From Prodigiosinella confusarubida (lineage in GTDB: Bacteria > Pseudomonadota > Gammaproteobacteria > Enterobacterales > Enterobacteriaceae): a stretch of 64,000 nucleotides of DNA. Position 1 is the stretch's first letter; each line of letters starts with the position of its first letter. The stretch lies in assembly GCF_002847015.1 (NCBI RefSeq), contig NZ_CP025085.1, positions 4,836,001 to 4,900,000 of the forward strand. Reading direction: 5' to 3'. Made by a program: the position numbers and the translations under genes. The notes below the pieces were generated by a model. It was not told the DNA's origin, did not search any database, and saw only the letters and a list, made by a program, of their open reading frames with translations. Shown piece after piece: positions 62,295-64,000 of the stretch.

Positions 62295-62627
62295 ATGTCC
62301 GAACAGATTGTCTGTGATGCGGTTGTCGTACTCTGTACCGCCCCCGACGAAAACAGTGCACACGCATTGGCCACTTCTGCGTTGGAAGCCCATCTGACAG
62401 CCTGTGTCACGTTACTGCCAGGAGCGACATCGTTCTATCATTGGGAAGGGAGGCTGGAACGACAGCAGGAAATTCAGTTACTGCTTAAAACCGATGCTCA
62501 ACATCAGCAGTTACTAATCGATCACCTAAAGCAACATCACCCTTACCAAACACCGGAACTTCTGGTGATACCGGTTACTGGTGGTGACAACGATTATCTC
62601 TCATGGCTCAACGCATCTTTACGCTGA
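62295..62627 (+). CDS. cutA: Divalent-cation tolerance protein CutA
   Basis: A 110-residue trimeric ferredoxin-like protein of unclear role in metal tolerance, with conserved [30 protein letters not shown] and [10 protein letters not shown] choose ATG 62295, which has gagg eight bases or so upstream; GTG at 62259 is the alternative. It overlaps dsbD by 24 bp, as these two genes usually do. Confidence 0.93.
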   Translation: MSEQIVCDAVVVLCTAPDENSAHALATSALEAHLTACVTLLPGATSFYHWEGRLERQQEIQLLLKTDAQHQQLLIDHLKQHHPYQTPELLVIPVTGGDNDYLSWLNASLR

Positions 62628-64000
62628 TTGTTCTGTTCTGCGCAGCAGTTTTCACCACTGACGCTGCGGCACAGAGCCCATTCGGGCAGAATACACAATC
62701 ACAATTTTTGCCGGTGGATCAAGCATTCGCCTTCGACTTTCAACAACATGGCTCGCAACTCACACTGCAATGGCAGATTCACTCCGGCTACTACCTTTAT
62801 CAGCAACAGATCAAGCTGGTCGCTAAAAATGCCACCTTGGGAAAGGTAGATTTACCCGCTGGGATTAGCCATCGGGACGAATTCTTTGGCGAGGTTGCCA
62901 TTTATCGGCAACCATTGTCCTTGAATATTCCATTGACTGCCGCCCAGCAAGGCGCGCTGGTCAGAGTAACCTATCAGGGATGTGCCGATGCCGGATTTTG
63001 TTATCCACCGGAGACCCGTGAAGTACCACTCAGCGCAGTCAACGCAAGTAATACCAACCCACTGCCCAGCGCGGAAACAAAACCTGAAGCGCCATCCAGC
63101 ACCACTGAGAAACCCGAACTGCCGTTTTCACCATTATGGGCTCTGCTGATTGGTATTGGTGTCGCATTTACACCGTGTGTACTGCCGATGTATCCGTTGA
63201 TATCCAGTCTGTTACTCGGCAACCAGCAACGGCTCTCCACGAGACGGACATTTTTACTCGCCATGACCTACGTACAGGGTATGGCACTCACCTACACCAT
63301 GCTTGGTCTGGTGGTGGCCGCCGCCGGGTTGCGCTTTCAGGCTGCACTGCAAAACCCGTATATGCTCATTGGCCTGTCATTGCTTTTTATTGCGCTGGCA
63401 CTTTCCATGTTCGGGGTCTACAGCCTGCAATTGCCGTCTTCATTGCAAACCAAACTAGTGGAATGGAGCAACCGGCAGCAACAAGGCTCTCTGGCAGGTA
63501 TTTTCTCCATGGGAGCGTTGGCTGGGTTGATCTGCTCGCCCTGTACCACTGCTCCGCTTAGCGCTCTGCTGTTGTATATTGCCCAAAGCGGTAATCTGCT
63601 GGCCGGGGGCGGCTCTCTCTACCTGTATGCATTGGGCATGGGGCTACCATTGATAGTGGTGACACTATTTGGGAATCGGTTACTGCCCAAAAACGGCCCC
63701 TGGATGGTGACGGTTAAAGAAGCATTCGGTTTCATTATTCTTGCGTTACCGGTGTTCCTACTGGAGCGGGTACTGGGAGACGACTGGGGATTACGCTTAT
63801 GGAGTCTGCTGGGTGTTACGTTTTTCGGCTGGGCTTTTATCCTCAGCTTACGAAACCACACAGGCTGGATGCGGGGAATACAGATATTATTACTATTGGC
63901 TGCATTGGTAACTGTGCGCCCGTTGCAGGATTGGCTATTTGCTCCGGCCCAGACAGCGGACAACACATCGACAAAAAGTCTATTTATGCCAGTACGCAAC
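62604..64000 (+). CDS. dsbD: Thiol:disulfide interchange protein DsbD, 3' end beyond window
   Basis: DsbD moves electrons from cytoplasmic thioredoxin to periplasmic DsbC, DsbG and CcmG. The frame from ATG 62604 runs open to the window end. It shows a signal peptide ([17 protein letters not shown], cleavage near ADA/AAA), the N-terminal domain with [14 protein letters not shown] (two cysteines), then the membrane domain with [11 protein letters not shown] and [13 protein letters not shown], the two conserved cysteines. The C-terminal thioredoxin domain lies outside. Confidence 0.97.

Overview
The window reads as chromosome of a plant-associated enterobacterium of the Pectobacteriaceae type (Pectobacterium/Brenneria/Dickeya relatives). 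Most genes are close matches to Escherichia coli housekeeping proteins and keep the E. coli local order. It also carries a pectin lyase of the PnlA type and a compact uxaC-uxaB-uxaA/exuT/exuR galacturonate locus, as soft-rot and canker bacteria do. I do not name a species.

Layout. (1) 1-4600 is an accessory zone lying 3' of a tRNA-Leu(GAG) gene. It holds an aldehyde dehydrogenase broken by a 10-bp tandem duplication, a stand-alone Fe(II)/2-oxoglutarate oxygenase of the PhyH type whose metal motif is HXG instead of HXD (as in aliphatic halogenases), a DHA3-type exporter, a decayed vapBC pair and other gene scraps. (2) 4609-17482 is a conserved block: tRNA-Leu, secG, glmM, folP, ftsH, rlmE, yhbY, greA, dacB, obgE, yhbE, rpmA, rplU, ispB. 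(3) 17506-18957 has two paralogous Mu-type DNA-binding proteins and sfsB, with repeated TGGAAA motifs in front of both paralogues. (4) 19024-26835 has mdh/argR, tsaD and the macromolecular synthesis operon rpsU-dnaG-rpoD, then mug. (5) tRNA-Ile2(CAU) at 26977 opens a second variable zone, to about 31700: a truncated PH-domain gene, an RcnB-like protein, Spy, the pectin lyase, a coiled-coil ORF and an internally deleted fadH. (6) 31666-43559 has rlmG, ygjR, sstT, ygjV and the hexuronate catabolic locus. (7) 43982-49837 has yqjA, mzrA, yqjDEK, yqjF, yqjG, yhaJ and yhaK. (8) 49927-55825 has zur, lexA, dgkA, plsB, ubiA, ubiC. (9) 56162-64000 has groSL with a heat-shock promoter, fxsA, aspA, dcuA, cutA and the start of dsbD.

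How it fits together. Pectin lyase cuts host pectin. Galacturonate derived from pectin would enter by ExuT and be turned by UxaC, UxaB and UxaA into 2-keto-3-deoxygluconate, with ExuR repressing and CRP probably activating. The most unusual content is the first 3.3 kb, where an oxygenase with a halogenase-like active site sits between a dehydrogenase and an exporter. This looks like the edge of a small-molecule cluster that continues to the left of base 1.
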